Notes: generated by a model from the sequence alone, not told the origin. Shown: positions 36,140 through 49,558, counted from the first letter of the stretch. The stretch: DNA of 64,000 bases from Epiperipatus broadwayi (GCA_028023455.1 JAQFVV010006255.1:1800001-1864000); one strand, 5' to 3'. A program made the numbers and translations.

Positions 36140-38100
36140 TTGAGTGTTCAATTATCCTGTTTTAATAAGATGGCAAAGAAAAGAGTTTTTCCGGGTAGTT
36201 GGAGTAATACAAGAGTAAGATTATTATTTAAAGGAAAGGATAAGGATCATAGAAAGTTAAATAATTATAGACCGATAACTGCAACATCAGTTTTATACAA
36301 AGTTTTTTCATATATGGTGGCTAGAAGAGTTGTAGTATGAATGGAAGAGAATAATGTAGTGGCGGAAATGCAAGGAGATTTTAGATCTGATAGGCATACA
36401 GGAGATAGTTTATTTGTAGTTATATAACTTATGGATATGAGTAGGAATTCAGGTAGACAGTTATATATGAGTTTTATAGATATAGAGAAGGCATATGATA
36501 GAGTAAATAGAAATAGATTATGGGTAAGTTTAGCGAATTTGGGAATGGTTGAAACTTTAGTAAATATTATTAAGAAATTATATGAAAATAATTACTATAC
36601 TTATCAATTAGGGGATATAGAATCAGTTAAAGTTAGAAATGGGGTGGGACTAAAGCAAGGATGCCCTATGTCACCTATTTTGGTTTTTGTTGTATTTAAG
36701 TGAAATGGAGAAAGCAATAGAAAGACTAGGAAGAGGGATAGAGATACTGTTAACAGGTGGTAAGGGAGTATATACTTTGTCGGGTCTTTTTTTTTTTTTT
36801 TGGATATCTTTTTGTGTGCAGAAAGAAGAGAAGGTATGGAAGTTATGCTGAGGCCATGTGCAAGGGTGGATAAAGAGATGGTGATTAAATTTAATGAAGA
36901 AAAATCAAATATAATGATGGTTAATACTGGGGAAAAAGAAAACTAAATTTTTTTATTGGGGGATATAAAGTTAAGTGTGGTGAATAGATACAGTTATTTG
37001 GGAATCATCTTAAGTAATCAGGAAAATTGCATGGATGAATGGAAGAAAAAATTGGTAAATGAAGCAAAGAAAAGAATGGGTTTGGTAAAGAAATTAACAT
37101 TGTTTTCATATAATAAATATGATGTAGCTAGAATTGTATGGAAGGGAGTTGCAGTAGCAGGATATATGTAATGATGTGTTATGTGTTAGTAAAGGAGTAT
37201 TAGATTACTTAGAGAAAGTATAAAGGGAAGTAGAAAGACATGCATTAGATGCAGAAGTGTGGACAGCAAAGTAGGCAATTCAAGGAGAAATGGGATGATC
37301 AAATTTTTATATGAGAGATACAAAAAGTAAAATGAACATGTTTGATAGGTTGCAGTTTATGGCTAATAAAAGAATAGCCAAAATAGTATTTAATTGGGTT
37401 ATGAGTAAAGGGCAGGCTACAAGATGGGTGAGAAAGGTAATGCGGTATGCAAAAGATTTGGATAAAGAATTTATATCAGTATACTTGTATAAAAGGTGGG
37501 ATGATTGGGTTAGGAGGATTGTTGAGTGTTATAGTGGTAAGGAATGGGATAAAAGAATAGATGCATTAATAAAGAATAGGGAGTTGGAGAGATGGAGAAC
37601 TAGTATGAAGAGTAAAAAGAGTTTAAATATATATAAAAGTAAACGGAACATTGGGTGTGAGTTAATTTATGATAATAGTAAGGAAAGTAGTTTATTGCTT
37701 AAGGCTCGAACGGGATCTTTAGCAACAAAAGAATATACATGTAAATGGAAAAATATGGGTGATTTAGTCTGCAAATTGTGTAAGGAAGGCATAGAAAATA
37801 TTAGGCATCTATTGATTGAATGTAAATGCTTGAAAGCAGAAAGGGTACAAATAATGAAGTTATGGAAGAATAAATATGAACAAAGTGATTATACAGAAAG
37901 TGGGTTATTGGTTTTTATGCTGGGTTTGGGAAAAGATAAGGGGGATTTAGATATAAAGGCCATAGAGCTGACAAAGATTATGTTGTGGAAATGGGATGAG
38001 TGGCTAACAGGTTTCTTTGGGTATAGTTACTGAGAGATTCCTGATTCTGTTTAAGGAGAGATCACAATACATTACAGTGCGGTTGATTGTTAATGTGGAA
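36140..38100 (+). pseudogene. Truncated non-LTR retrotransposon (LINE), RT and C-terminal domain
   Basis: The endonuclease part is missing. RT motifs in order: WSNTRVRLLFKGKDKD and NNYRPITATSVLYKVF (36140-36340); EMQGDFRSDRHTGDS after an in-frame TGA; FIDIEKAYDRV with the first catalytic Asp and GLKQGCPMSP (36431-36703) after an in-frame TAA. The region that should hold the second catalytic Asp pair (36700-36950) is shifted and disrupted by a poly-T tract at 36789-36803. VVNRYSYLGI follows (36956-37171). The last ORF (37311-38033, 240 residues) has LLKARTGSLATKE and a zinc knuckle CKLC-x7-HLL-x3-C, as in many LINEs. This family is distinct from the RTE copies. Clade not assigned. Confidence 0.85.
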
Positions 38101-38631
38101 TATTTGAGAAATTATATTAAAACCATCACTTAATATCTCTGCCCTATTTAATAGATGAAAATGTTCATAAATAATATATACAAACTGAATCAGAAATGAT
38201 TAAAACTTACAAAATTCACCCAGTTTAGGGCCCTGATACATTTCTTATCTGCATTATTTAAAATAATTAATTGTTATATATATTATTTTCTGACACTAAT
38301 AGAAAGCAGTAGGAAAATCTTAAGTGTATATGGAATAATGCACTAAGCAAGTTGTGAATTGTGCATCTATGAGATATTCAGTTGTTTATCTTTATTATCA
38401 TTTAATGTTCCTTTGTTATATTACATATATTTATGTAAATGAATTTATTGTTTTCTTTATTACTTGTTCTCAATTCAATTTTTTCATTCATTCACCTAGT
38501 AGTTATACATCTTAATTTGGGGTTTATAAGCCATAAGTGGCAATTATTAGGGTCAAGTATTCTGCAGTGCACCTGGACTATTAATTGTGGTAATGTAGCA
38601 ATTCGGAATGAATTTTAGGATATATATTTAT
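38101..38631. other. AT-rich spacer
   Basis: Follows the LINE 3' end, whose exact terminus is not visible. No gene. Confidence 0.35.
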
Positions 38632-38835
38632 TAAATCAGGCAAAAACTCACTATGTGTATTGCCACACAGCAAGCTAGAGTAATCAATGGATGCCAGAAA
38701 GCTTGTGCATAAAATCCCCATCTAGTGCCTACTCATCCAATATCCCCAGACTATTTTCTGTTTGTGGCCTTTGTCAGTGAGGAGCCTTGGATCTGAGAGT
38801 ACTGCATCTAGATCTGGTGATCATGTGGGGATTTA
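38632..38835 (-). mobile_element. Degenerate retrozyme-like family B copy
   Basis: On the minus strand it matches 10510-10715, including ccaaggctcctcactga, tctggggatattggatga and ggcactagatggggatttta. At 38743-38783 the hammerhead core is damaged: CUGAAGA has become CUGACAA, and helix III has an A-G mismatch. GAAA and helix I remain. It is expected to be inactive. Confidence 0.75.
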
Positions 38836-38991
38836 TATTTCTGATGTGTTGCCCATCATTTGCATGACAGAAGAATCTAGCCTAGTGCACATTAGATAAA
38901 TATTCTTGCTTATGTGGCACTCAAGAATTAGAAATATTTAAGTCTAGATAAAGAAATAAATAATTTTGATTTATTTTCCTATGCTCTATTT

Positions 38992-41416
38992 CAGTGTTTC
39001 TCAATCTTTTTACTCTCATGGCACATTTTTGGAAGAATTTCCTTTTTGTGGCACACCTAGGTATTGCCATAAAAAAAAGTAAGTTCTAAATAAATGAAAC
39101 AAAAGAATTTAAACAGAACTTTTAATTTTGAGGTAGAAACTATAATAAATCACACAATTAAACAGAATAGTGAATCATAAGTTAGTTAATAAATAAATAA
39201 AGTTTTAATTATTAACATTTGCACACATACAAAATTTTGTATAAAAAAATTACAAGTAGTTACTTATGATTATTGTCTTAAAATAACAAAAACTAAAAAT
39301 AATATGAACAAAGCTTTTAATTTGACTAATGTTTAATACTTGGATGTGAATCAACAGAATTTTTGTAATAAAATGATAATGTTAAGTATGAGATTGATGA
39401 TGTGTTGCTAGTTCTTCTATATCTGTCTTATTTCTGACAGCAACTCTCAGTTCATTCTCAAGATTTTTCAATCATGATTGCTTATTATTATTTATATTAG
39501 TGAGAGTTGAAAATCGTAACTTGCATAAATATGATGTAGAAAATTGCAATAAAATATTTATTGCTGTTTTAAATAATATATTCATCTCTTAATAATATCC
39601 AGAAGGTATTCAGTGGAACTTTCAAATATTTTATTTTTATTGTTCAGTTCAGATGAGAGGGAAACCAATTCTTTCTCTTCTTCAAGGCAATGTATTATCA
39701 ACAAAAGGATTTCAAATCCAGTCATGTTTATCTGTTTAGATCAATGGAAAATATTTTCTAATTGCCTTCTGAAGCATATCCAAATGGTTTTTCACCAATG
39801 ATGCAAAATTTTTGTGTTAAGGAATTTTTGGGAACATAACTATTTTCATAAATCTTTTTCATCCATACTCATAACTTTTTCTTAAATGTAGTTAATTTAC
39901 ATATCAATGTTAAGATGCTCTTTTCATTCTTGCAAATTTGTATTTAAAATGTTAAGATGTGCAACTATATGTTCTAGGTGTCAGTTTTGCACACCACATT
40001 TTATTTCCTAAAAAATCATAAAATTTTTGTGTTTTCATAATATTCTTTTTTCTTTTTCTGTCATACTTGTTTCTTCTTTAAAAAATATACACTGATTTTT
40101 AATTGATATACACAAGCCAAAACTTTTTCTCTGAAAAGCCAATGAACTTCATTATTCAATAATAAGCAATTGTAATTAGCTTCCATACTGTCACATAATT
40201 CTTTGAATAATCAGATTTTACAGGTCTTCTTTGAATAATCGTGATTTTACAGATCTGCTTTTAACATGATTAATTATTTTTACTACATCATCCAAAACAG
40301 AGCTTAATTCTGTGGGAAGACTTTTAGCTACTAAAGTTTTTTGATGACTAATGCAATGTATGGAATATCAGATTTTTTTTGTTGTTTTGCGAATGTCCAG
40401 AAACTTTTCACATGTCTGACCACTGATAGAACACTGTCTGTGCAAATGCCTGTATAGGAATCCCATGATAAGTTTGTATTTTTGAAAAAATTGCCGATTG
40501 CAATTAAATATTTCTCTTCCCATTGTTCTTCCTGGCAATTCTTGACAAAATATAAATTGGTTCATAATTGAATCCCTGTTACTGAATCAAACAATAATTG
40601 TTCTTTCCCATTAATATTTGTCAATCCATCTATTTGTAGTACAAAAATTTGGCTATTAAGTTTCTGTTGAACATTTTTGATTATATTTTTCAATATATCA
40701 ATAATTCTTCACCTATAGGTGGAGTGAGGAATTTTATTTATTTCAGCTTCTATTTCTTTGCCAAACATACATTTTACCATTATATGACAAGTGGATCCAG
40801 TTAATGTTTCTATAGTTGAATGAGATTTAGTCTTTTGTGCAATAAGTTGGGCTTTATCAGATACCTTTATTGCCTTGTGGAATTTTTGAACTTGTTTGGC
40901 CCTATTTGTCATTAATCTCTCAAAATACTTTTTGTCTTTGCACACCAAATTTGAATAAACTTTTTCCAAATGCTATTTTAGTTTGCTAGGAACCATTGCA
41001 TCATTTGTTTTTGTATGTCCACATACAACACATAAAGGCAATGAGAAATCTTTGTCTTCTATCTCTGTAATATATTTTCTTATACTAATTTTCAACTTTT
41101 TTGCCTGAGGTTCATCCATGCTGGTACCGCTGATATTATTAACCTTTTCAATGGATGTAGTATTTATACTTGCTGAAGAACTGTTACTAGTATTGCCATC
41201 ATCTTTAGTACTGTTTATCATAATAAATTTTTTTATATCTATTTTTGGATAAGCTAAAAACTAATTTTAAATTGCTTTAATTATAATTATTTATTATTTA
41301 TAATTAGGAAGTAATTGATATTTTATAAGAATCAAAGTTACATATTTATTTATTTAGTAATATAGACTGATTTCACAGCACACTAACATGTTGTGGCATA
41401 CCCTTTGAGTGTTGTT
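38992..41416 (-). mobile_element. Decayed hAT transposon
   Basis: The left end CAGTGTTTCTCAATC at 38992 is a typical hAT terminus and leads into tggcacattttt and gtggcacacc. The right end near 41416, reverse-complemented, has caacactcaaag and tgccacaac. Flanks ctctattt (38984-38991) and ctctatgt (41417-41424) differ at one of 8 positions, fitting an aged 8-bp duplication. The interior holds a minus-strand transposase relic. The right terminus is worn, so that boundary is less sure. Confidence 0.65.
39370..41221 (-). pseudogene. hAT transposase relic with BED-type zinc finger (ZBED5/SCAND3-like)
   Basis: The first open part (41221-40973) has a Ser/Asn-rich start and LCVVCGHTKTNDAMVPSKLK, the first half of a BED zinc finger. 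A TAG at 40975-40973 interrupts the same frame before HLEKVYSNLVCKDKKYFERL (to 40709). The second zinc His of the finger appears to be Tyr. Next come IAQKTKSHSTIETLTG and a GKEIEAEINKIPHS block known from ZBED5-type transposases. Further fragments, in shifting frames, include ICTDSVLSVV (catalytic Asp region, about 40430) and EVHWLFREKVLA (about 40130), where the family has VRWLSRGKVL. Many stops make it non-coding. Confidence 0.85.
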
Positions 41417-41424
41417 CTCTATGT

Positions 41425-44400
41425 ACAATGACCATGCTTCATATATTTGTTTTTGTTGCATAGGATGAGCATCGAGTGAATGGATCATCCACTCTGCTCA
41501 TTCACATTACCACTTCTACTGATGCAATAGGAAACAAATAAAAATGAAAATAATTAAATAAATGGAGACAAGACAGTTTAGTATCCAATAGCAAGTTTCG
41601 GATGACAGGTCATAGTCATAAAGTTAAAAAGTTTGTGGACTTAGTGTTAAATTGGAATATTTTCAACTATAGGCTTTCTTGATAAGCTACCTCAAAAAAG
41701 TTGCATGCATCGTCATAATGTAGTAAAAAGTTAAGCAAAATAAAAAGATGTTTGACAGAGAAAATAGTGATCTGAACAAGATGTACATGAGAATAATTCT
41801 GATTGTGAAATATTAAGTCATTTGAAAGAAAAGTTTCAAATTGAATGCATACAAAAAAAAAAAAAGTCCAAATTTTAATAGTGCTGTTAAAAAATTGGAA
41901 AGGCAAAAAAAAAAAAAACAAGGAAAGAAGAATTTGGACTAGGCAACAAAATGGCAAGAAAAGTAAAAAGCTTTAGTTAAAAAAAAAAAAGAGTACATTG
42001 TAACACCAAATTCAAAGCCTGTAAAGTTTTTAAATAAATTTATAATTGAAATGAGTAATAGTCTATGTCTTAGTGATGATATTAGTCATTTTGTGCTTGG
42101 AGAAAAACTTTATTTCACTGAAGACACATAACAGTAATAGTATACATGTGCAAATGACTGATATTGATACATTTAAAGGAAATGGACAAGATTTTAAAGT
42201 TTGCTGAATTACTATCTAAATGCTGTGTTTTAGTTAGAAATAGCAATCACTCATTCAATACTTGCACGATGCATCAAAATGTAAAACTTATGATACAAGA
42301 TGGCAAATTAAGAACATTATTGGCAAAGATAGACAGGTATTACATGCCATCTCAATGAATGTGCTTTATGTTCAGGTGGAATACAAACAATAGAATATAT
42401 ATTAACAGAAAACATTTGAAGTATTAACCAAATCACAGAAGGATTTGTAGATTTCTTGTGTGAATAGTTATTGGTTCTGAAAATACCTTGTCACAAAAAA
42501 AAACAAAACAACAACAACAAAAAAATATAATTACTCAAATTAATCAAAGAACATAAAAGAAAAAGAGATTATGGAATCTTTATTTTGCAGAAAATTATCG
42601 TTTTTGATTTGAAGATAAAGTTCAGCCATTTCATTGGAACAATGACCAATCAAATTTTTTTCAATGTCACTATAGTGTAAAGATTCTGATAATGTAAACT
42701 TCAGAAGTATTGTTTGTATGTCTGAATATCTTAAATATGACACAGTTTCTGTTATTCATTTAATAAGAAACATATCTATACCATTATGAATATGATTTTG
42801 AAACCAAGGCTGAATGCCATATGGATAGCAGGTTATGGGAAAGGAATATATAATAATCTGAGAGAACCGTAAAAGAATAAGAGTAATGAAGTGTTTATAA
42901 ACTGTGAAACCTTTTCAGCTGTTTGCAAGGAGAAAATCTAATATTGGTTCCATGGAATTATTTTTCTTCAATAAAAAATTAGGGGAAAAGATTGCTTAGA
43001 AATGTTTTTAAATGAAAAAATGTTTTTAAATGGAAATTCAATATCAGGTAACCAGAAATTCTAATATATTTCTTTCTTTGGATGAAATACGGAGAAACTT
43101 TGAAATAAATTTTTACACTAGAAATAAAAGTAATGTGAATATAATGATAATTATTGTCTTGAGATAGTTGTTGCTAAAAATGAAACAATTGAGATGGTGG
43201 AAGAGAAATTTTTCTGTTTTAAAAATCCTACTTGTTTCTTAATATACCCCAATATGTGACTAATCTACTCATATCTAGCCATCTTTCACACAACATACAA
43301 TATAACAATCTCATCCAATAGGCATAAACTCGAAATTAAAAGTGGTAGATTGATCATCCAATCCTACATTATATTCAAACTATCGGAACTATTTATAGTC
43401 TTTTACATATATTTTGAAGGAATAATGTATTTATACATTCTTTATGGTATTCTAAATTAGTTCTGAATGTTCAACCCTATGAATATTTCTCCCAATCTGT
43501 AATGGAAAAAAGATTATAGATTTATAGTCAGAATAATCATATTCTTGACTTGGTACTTCATGATATCAAAACCACTTGATTTTTAGACGTTTCTTTTTAT
43601 AAAACACTTCTTTCATATTTGCCATTATTATCTAAGTTCCTAATATATTTTTCTTTTAGACTTTACCATCTGAGACATTCTTTTTTCTTTCCTCTTTTTT
43701 TTTCTCACAGTTAGAAAAAAAATATCACCTTCTATAAAACAGTTAATGTCTTTACTATGTCACTACTCTGGGTGATTAATTTTAAAGCCATTTACTAGAA
43801 TATAATTTCCAATTCCAAAATTATTTGTTAATTTTTTCTAATTTCATTTTAACATTTCAACTTATGTCATGTCATTTCTTGTTTAAAGTCTTGGTGAACA
43901 CCTAGGATAGAGTGTTCATTTTTAACTTTAAAATTCATTTTCTCATGGTGTGCTTTATTTTCTCTTATTCAGTCAGCACTTGCTTTCTGTAATTTTTCAT
44001 TTTTTTTTTTTTGGAATATCTTTAAGATCACTCTTAAAATCTGTCAAATCACTCAGAATATTTGGAAGTGCTTCATACAAACTACTGAGGATGGCAAATA
44101 TTTGTTGAGGATTCACCCATAAGAATCTTATTACGACTAGTATCTTCTATTATAACTAAGCTAATTATCTACAATTATATAAAAAACAATAAGGTTAATA
44201 TCTAATAATATTACCTCAATATTATTTTGCTTAGAGTTCATTTCATCCCAAGCTTTTTTATTTTTCAGCAACCATTATTTAAGATGAGAAAACAATATAA
44301 TAAATTTAAATATTAGAATCTCAACAACTGTCAAATCTACCTTTATCCCTTCAAAAGTGAATTTCAATTTAATTTCTAGTGAAAGTAAAAATATTATAAG

Positions 44401-44870
44401 ACTCATAAAATCAAAATATGTAAATTTTGTTGACTGGCAAAAATATAATTGTCAAAATTTTTCAAAATATATATTTAAATTTAACCTCATCAAAATATTA
44501 ATTATATAAAATTTAAGACTAAGACTATGCATTTATTGAGACTCTTGTTGGGTGCCAGGTGTAATAATAATTGATTGTGGCAAATGATGATGATGCCTGG
44601 GGTGGTGAATACCAAATGGACACAAACATCAATATGTTATAAATGCAAAGGAATTTTCTTGCACCCAAACCACATTTAATCTAAATTATTTAACACACAA
44701 TTGTCTGAACTCAAATTTAGCCTAAGTAATAATAAATAAAATCATATAAATACATGACATATTTTTCTTGTAATTTAATTAAATATTTCATAATAGCATA
44801 TTGCGATTAAGTCAAATAAATGTTCTATTTTGGGGAAATATATATATTCTAGTTTGCTTGCATGTGTAGT
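41425..44870. other. Unassigned region
   Basis: I recognise no gene. The 41460-42520 stretch is A-rich with short open segments, and the minus-strand ORF at 42540-42743 (67 residues) has no known motif. The rest is AT-rich. A small less AT-rich block at 44540-44640 is unassigned. Confidence 0.35.
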
Positions 44871-46300
44871 GCAATTGTCCTCAAAGCTATATATTGTTAC
44901 CAGATAGATAAATAAAAATGAACAAGCTTAGTGCTTTCGAAGGGTCCTGCCTACATAATCATAGCTTGACTGCTAATAATGTTAACAATATGTAAATTTA
45001 TGCAGATTATGCTAGACATTCCATTTCCTCGATAAAGCATAACGTTTCTTTCCTATTTATGGCGTCTTTGTCTCTGGAGATGAAGAAGGCTTCCTTGACT
45101 TTTCTTTTGAGGTCATGTCTCTCTTTGCACATGATTGTGGAGTTATCTGGAATACACTCATGGTGGCTTGTGTTCTGGTGCTGAAAGAAAACTGAATAGG
45201 TGGAAGGTTGATTGACAACTTTATTGTATGAGTATTTGTGTTGTGCCAATTGCATGGGCAAAGATGCTCTGCTTCCCCCATAGTATGAGCCTTTACAGTT
45301 ATTGTTGGAGCAAGCAATATTGTATACTGTATGAGGGCTCTGTAAAAGCAGAATTTGATCTTTAGTGTTGTTGGAGTTTGGGGGAGGGAGAGCAAAGTTT
45401 ATATCTGTTATTGAGGATAGAATGTAATTTACTATATAAATTGGAGAGGTATCGTTGCAATAATCTAAGTTTATCTTGTTTATTGTGGGTGTTAAACTTT
45501 ATTCTGGAAGTGTAAGATTTTTTTATCGATGGTGGATTGTCTGAACCCCAAATTCAGTAAATCATTTCTGTATTTTGTTAGATTTGCTTTGGTGTCTGCC
45601 TCAACTCTACCTAACAGCTTGTTTTTGTGCAGAAAAGTGATAAGCCAGATAATTTATGTTCTGATGGTGCATTAGACTGGGGTGTATGTGACACCTGATC
45701 TCCAATGGTTTGATGGCCATGCTGTAATGGCAATGGTCATTTTCTCTTTGTATGTTAACATCCAGATATTTAACTTGTTGAAGTGCATCTTCAATTGTAA
45801 CATTCACAACTAACATTGTGCTGGTTTTCAATTCAACTTTGATTTGTGTGATGACCTCTGGGGTGGGGGTGATGAATAGGTTGTCCACATATCTGGTGTA
45901 TATTAGAAAATCTATGGGGTTTAAATCAGGTATGATCTCATAGTAGTTAAGGAAGATGCTGGTGATTATGCTGCTTAGTGGTAAGCCCATGGGCCAGCCT
46001 TGCTTCATGGAGAACCACTGATTTCCAAAAAAAACACCACACTGTTGCTGTTCAGTCAGCATAGAAACTCATGAATGAAGTCTGTTTGAGGTTGAGCTGT
46101 TTTTTGTGCCAAAAGTTCATCTCTGACAATTTGGAGATTGACAGAGCCATATAGTTCAGTGACATCCATGGTGGCCAATTTGGAATTATAATATGAAATC
46201 ATCAGTTGAGTGTCTGGGTTAAATGAGATAGTCCTTAATAACAATTTATTACCCCTCTCACTCATTTCCACAATAGATTTAATCTCATATATGAAGCAAA
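44871..46300 (-). pseudogene. Penelope-like retroelement (RT plus GIY-YIG-type region), decayed
   Basis: Minus-strand ORFs at 46271-46056, 46062-45607 and 45395-45007 together resemble the C-terminal two thirds of a Penelope-like element. RT motifs: ATMDVTELYGSVN (first catalytic Asp), GVFFGNQWFSMKQGWPMGLP, SIITSIFLNYYE and TRYVDNLFI, where the usual YVDD is YVDN, a change at a catalytic Asp. KYLDVNIQRE and IHPSLMHHQN follow, matching the family's post-RT region. The last part, with SYYGGSRASLPMQLAQHKYS and later ERHDLKRKVKEAFFI, fits a GIY-YIG endonuclease split over two frames. A frameshift lies at about 46060 and stops at 45400-45600. Penelope-like elements copy RNA using nicked target DNA. 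The 5' part is missing. Confidence 0.8.
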
Positions 46301-48059
46301 AGCAAGTAAGTTTCTTATTGTCTGAACATTAACTAATTATTCTTAATTAGGAAAAAATATGATGTCAAATGTAATAAAATGTAATAAATATATTTATTAT
46401 AAAATTAAAAAACAAAAAAATTATATTCACAATATAAATATTGATTAAATTAATAGTATTTATTTTGCAAAGATTTAATATAACCAATTACATCTGTATA
46501 AGTTTGATTTTTAGTCCAAGAAATTGTTGAAGTACAAGAACAAGCTTGTATGTCAGTTTCAACTACTATATCTAAAAGATGATGTGGTTGTGTTAGAAAT
46601 GAATATAATAGAACTATATTTTTGCTATATTTTTTGTAATGATACAATTAAGTAATCAAAAAAAAAAAATTGACTGCCAAATGTTTAAAAATTTTGGTTT
46701 ATAAGAAAATAATGCAATATTGTTATAATTTCCTTCAACAAAAACAAAACTAATTAAAGCATATTTTGTGAAAAATATAATTGTTAAAATGTTAAAAACA
46801 CTAGGGGCTCATTGTGAAAATTAATTATTTGATTAAATAACTGATATAACATTTAATCATGTGCATGCTATCTGAAAAGTTAGCAAATATTCTGTAAAAG
46901 GAGATATAACATCAAAAGATATTTTTTTTGAACAGTCACTTAGGTCTGAACTCATAAATATTAATGTAAATTGTGGAAAGTAATTGCAATCATTATATTA
47001 TTTTGATATGAATATATAAAAAATGTCAGTGTTTTATCCATTGAATTTTTATATTTTATATTTTTAATAAGAATATGTATTGAATTTCTAATATACAACA
47101 GACCTTTATTAATAATTTTTTTTTTTTAAAAATAAAAAACCTTTATTAACACAATAAATATTTACAATTTATACAAGTAATTAAACAAATGATAAATATG
47201 TTACAGTTTTGTATACCAAACCCCAAAGAATTTGATATATTCCACTATTAAGACAAAAAGTCTGCAGGCAATTAACTAGTTATCCTAAACTCAAGGAGAT
47301 TGACTTGAATTTGTATTGTGTAATAATTTTTTTTATTTCAAAATACTAAATAGTGCAAAAAATTCAAAGATGATAAACATTTTAGATAATAAATATTTAA
47401 TTTATGACAATAAAATTGATAAAAAAATTAATAGCATATACAAAATCATCTGGAAAAATATATAAATAATGGATTCCTTCAAATTTAAAATTTATTTTTA
47501 ACAAGATTAAAACATTATAAAAATGATGTCATTTTTACTCATGTACAAGAGATAGACACTATTTTGAAATGAGATAATGTACAAATGATTAAATACTACA
47601 AGTAATAAATTTAAAATCAATTAAAAAACAATTAATAAAAAAAAACCATTTTTAACAATGATTAAGGGCTTGATTTTTTGATGAATTAATAAGAATAAAA
47701 CAATTATTGCTGTAAATATTCTTAAAATCAATAATTTTTAAACTTTATATACAGTATTATTAAAATAATATGTATAATTTTTTTTTTAACTTTTAAACAA
47801 CTAACCCATTTTATTTATTAAAAAGTAATAAATTTAGTCTATGTGAAATAAAGAAAAAAATGAAATAGATAATACAGAAATATGGAAAGGAGAGCTAGAA
47901 GCAAAGACAATGAATGAAAAATAAAAAATAGAAAGAATAACAAAGAATGGATAAAAATGAAGTTAAAAGAATATTATAAAGTTGACAGATGATATTATTG
48001 ATAAAAAGAGTAATAATGATAGAAGGGGATTTTGGAACTGCAGTGAAGTGTGGACTATG
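46301..48059. other. AT-rich sequence, no gene seen
   Basis: Long A/T runs. The short ORF at 46450-46647 has no motif. 46885-46960 resembles 34000-34075 inverted. Confidence 0.4.
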
Positions 48060-48190
48060 AATTTCAATGGGTTTTTTTTGTTTGTTTAAATTTTCTTTTT
48101 TGGTTTATTTGAATTTTTTTTGAATAGCTATAATTGAAGTCATGTAGATAGATACAGCTTAATTCGCAGTTTCACTGTATTTTAAATATA
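48060..48190 (+). repeat. Dispersed repeat family C, copy 4 (partial)
   Basis: tgtttgtttaaatt ... gaatagctataattgaagtc ... cagtttcactgtatttt parallels the other family C copies. Shorter and more diverged. Confidence 0.5.
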
Positions 48191-48680
48191 GATCTAATAA
48201 AAAGGTTAAATTGGTAAATAAGGAGAAGAAATAATATTAAGGCAAGAGAATAATAGAAAAAATAAATTTATATTTAAAATAATTAGTTTTAAAAAAGCAT
48301 CTAATTTAGTTAAACTGAAACACACAGGCTTATTATATACCTGTGTCTATATAGGTAATATATAGGATATATGAGCACAGACTTTCAAACAACCACCACT
48401 AATTTAGGTAAGTTTAGTAAAAACATAATTAAAAAGAAAAATATAATTTTTGAAGAAATATTAATACAAAATAAGAAATTTAGATAAATTGGTAAAGGAT
48501 ATTATCTCAAGAATAGTATAGAAATTTTTTTTTATTTTGTATTCTCTTGTCATTCACATCCTTATTATCTTATAATGAATTACTTTAATTAAGGTCCCTG
48601 TCATTAATTCAGACATTAGTTTTAATGATGTTATTAATGATTATAATAACAAGTAACTGTTCTTTAACTTTTTTCATATG
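48191..48680. other. AT-rich spacer
   Basis: No gene. Left flank of the hAT MITE. Confidence 0.35.
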
Positions 48681-48688
48681 CTTTAGAC

Positions 48689-49550
48689 CAGTGGTGCCCA
48701 ACCTTTAACTTGACGCGAGCCAGTTGAGAATTTAAAAAAATTTGGGGAGCCACAATTATATATTACATTTTTCATATTACATTTATAAACATGGTACTTG
48801 GGTACTAAACCTGCAATGTAGGGAGATAGGTGGGGGGGGGACAGCCTATTCACATGGTATCAATCCGCCGTTTCTAATGTGGCCAAAATAACGTGTACAC
48901 GGATCTTTCTCGATGAAAACATCAATATATACAGCAAAATATATATGTGTACACGAATCTATCTCGATAAAAACAACTATTTACAGCACTAAACATCAAT
49001 ATATATATACAGCAAAATATATATGTGTACACGGATAAAAACAACTGTTTACAACACTAAACATCGATATATACAGCAAAATATATACGTGTACATGGAT
49101 CTATCTCGATAAAAACTATTTCCAGCACTAAACACAATATATATACAGCACCAAACCAAACGTCTACAAGGATCTTTCTCGATAAAAACAACAATATATA
49201 CAAGAGCACTAAACACAATATATATATAGCACCAAACCAAACGTGTACAGCAAAAAAAAAAAATGCTGTAATATGTTAAAAAGAAAAAAAAATGTAAATA
49301 CATTTTATTAAAAATTTGGTAACATACATATAAATTACAATTACAGGAAAAAAATATTTTATTTAATGTGAAACCTGACACTGCATATCGTTATTGTTTG
49401 TATTGCAAAAATGTTTATTTTTTAGTGTGTGCATGTGCCATCAAGGAACATAAAATATTTTATCAATTTTTTTGAAGAGTGCAATTCGAGCCACATTAAA
49501 CAGTTACGCGAGCCACATGTGACTCGCGAGCTACGGGTTGGGCATCCCTG
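48689..49550. mobile_element. hAT-type MITE with exact 8-bp target duplication
   Basis: The ends are CAGTGGTGCCCAACC (left) and, reverse-complemented, CAGGGATGCCCAACC (right), both classic hAT termini. CTTTAGAC flanks it exactly at 48681-48688 and 49551-49558. Subterminal regions are also inverted (acgcgagccagt / gttacgcgagcca). The 862-bp element encodes no transposase; the minus-strand ORF at 49049-49381 is a product of the internal repeats. It would have moved using a hAT transposase in trans. The relic at 38992-41416 has different ends, so it is not the obvious source. Confidence 0.93.
48893..49252. repeat. Tandem repeats of 60-75 bp inside the hAT MITE
   Basis: About five units, each with gtgtacacggatctttctcgat, aaaaacaac, cagcactaaaca and (ta)n-cagcaaaatatata. 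Unit lengths vary through (TA)n changes and small deletions. Confidence 0.8.
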
Positions 49551-49558
49551 CTTTAGAC

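Noticed and set aside
44900-44960. Hammerhead motif in the Penelope-like tail
   Set aside because: CGAAAG is present, but no CUGANGA core or U-H cleavage site could be placed.
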